DNA of 22,782 bases from a virus. The stretch covers positions 1 to 22,782 of the IMG/VR virus record IMGVR_UViG_3300010354_000708; one strand, given 5' to 3'. Numbering within the stretch: position 1 is the first letter of the stretch; every line of letters starts with the position of its first letter. The position numbers and the translations under genes are program-made. Under the pieces are notes generated by a model. The model was not told where the DNA came from, did no database searches, and saw nothing but the letters and a program-made list of their open reading frames with translations. Below, in pieces: positions 22,489-22,782 of the stretch.

Positions 22489-22782
22489 TTACGACCTCGT
22501 TAAATCTCCATTTGAATAACTTGAACGATAGGAATTTTTAGAAAATGCCACCCCAGAAGAATCTTCACCAGATGCAATAGTATCTCTAACCATATTTATT
22601 TTACTTTTTCCAAGATCAAACTTTACATAAAGGTCTTTAAGACCTATAACATCATTAGAATCTGGATATGCTTGTATTTCTATAATATCATTGCCCAGAA
22701 CAGTTGATGTGATTGTTATGGTATTGATTAATATTTCGCCCTTTTCATAATTTACTGTTCCAGCAGAGGAAACAATGATCAA
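22489..22782 (-). CDS. 6: Baseplate wedge subunit gp6, C-terminal fragment
   Basis: The frame is open to the window's right edge, so only the last 97 residues are visible and the true start lies outside. The text GTVNYEKGEILINTITITST, IIEIQAYPDSNDVIGLKDLY and VKFDLGKSKINMVRDTIASG is the recognisable C-terminus of gp6 in marine T4-like phages. T4 gp6 (660 residues) forms the dimeric ring that holds the wedges around the hub. Its stop lies one base before the ATG of the giant gp7-position gene, and its last codons contain that gene's GAGG ribosome site. Together with gp8 downstream this keeps the T4 order 6-7-8. Identification is from family resemblance without a search. Confidence 0.8.
   Translation of the reverse strand: MIIVSSAGTVNYEKGEILINTITITSTVLGNDIIEIQAYPDSNDVIGLKDLYVKFDLGKSKINMVRDTIASGEDSSGVAFSKNSYRSSYSNGDLTRS
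22495..22498 (-). promoter_or_regulatory. Ribosome binding site of the giant gp7-position gene
   Basis: GAGG sits within the last codons of gp6, seven bases before the ATG at 22487, and supports that start. The one-base gap between genes suggests coupled translation. Confidence 0.6.

Overview
The window is a piece of the structural module of a tailed, contractile (myovirus-type) phage of the T4-like group that infects marine bacteria. Three observations support this. The minus strand carries a C-terminal fragment resembling baseplate wedge gp6, then a very large protein in the gp7 position, a recognisable gp8-type wedge subunit, a DUF4815-type virion protein, two small proteins and a tail-fibre-like protein. 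This is the T4 order 6-7-8 followed by fibre/tail genes. Both intergenic gaps longer than a few bases contain TATAAATA, the T4-type late promoter. The sequence is AT-rich, with the Gly/Thr/Ser-rich, 'VGIGTT'-style proteins typical of T4-like cyanophages. The host could be Prochlorococcus, Synechococcus or a Pelagibacter-like bacterium; the sequence alone does not decide it.

Layout, read in transcription order from the right end (everything real is on the minus strand): gp6 C-terminus (22782-22489, cut by the window edge); a 3988-residue giant protein in the gp7 position (22487-10521); a late promoter (10515-10508); gp8 (10488-8914); a 2427-residue DUF4815 protein (8910-1627); a 67-residue conserved small protein (1630-1427); a gap with a G8 tract and a second late promoter (1373-1366); a 114-residue beta-rich protein (1342-998); and a tail-fibre-like protein that runs off the left end (998-1). 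Genes are packed with overlaps or gaps of a few bases (ATGA, TAATG, 1-nt and 3-nt junctions). There are no tRNAs, no host-like metabolic genes, no mobile elements and no gene-free stretch above 100 bases.

The products are expected to work together in the baseplate. gp6, the gp7-position protein and gp8 form the wedge, the DUF4815 protein sits in the place of the T4 gp9/gp10 region, and the leftmost gene would supply a fibre. The striking part is the construction of the two giant proteins. They are mosaics of short beta-rich modules (GGxGY, HxFxTGDxVxY, IDDE...RG...H, SGA, FINGxxQ, a YHYH-like domain), several of which recur within one protein and across neighbouring genes. Nothing here clearly shows a wholly new system; the modular giant baseplate proteins are the most unusual content.
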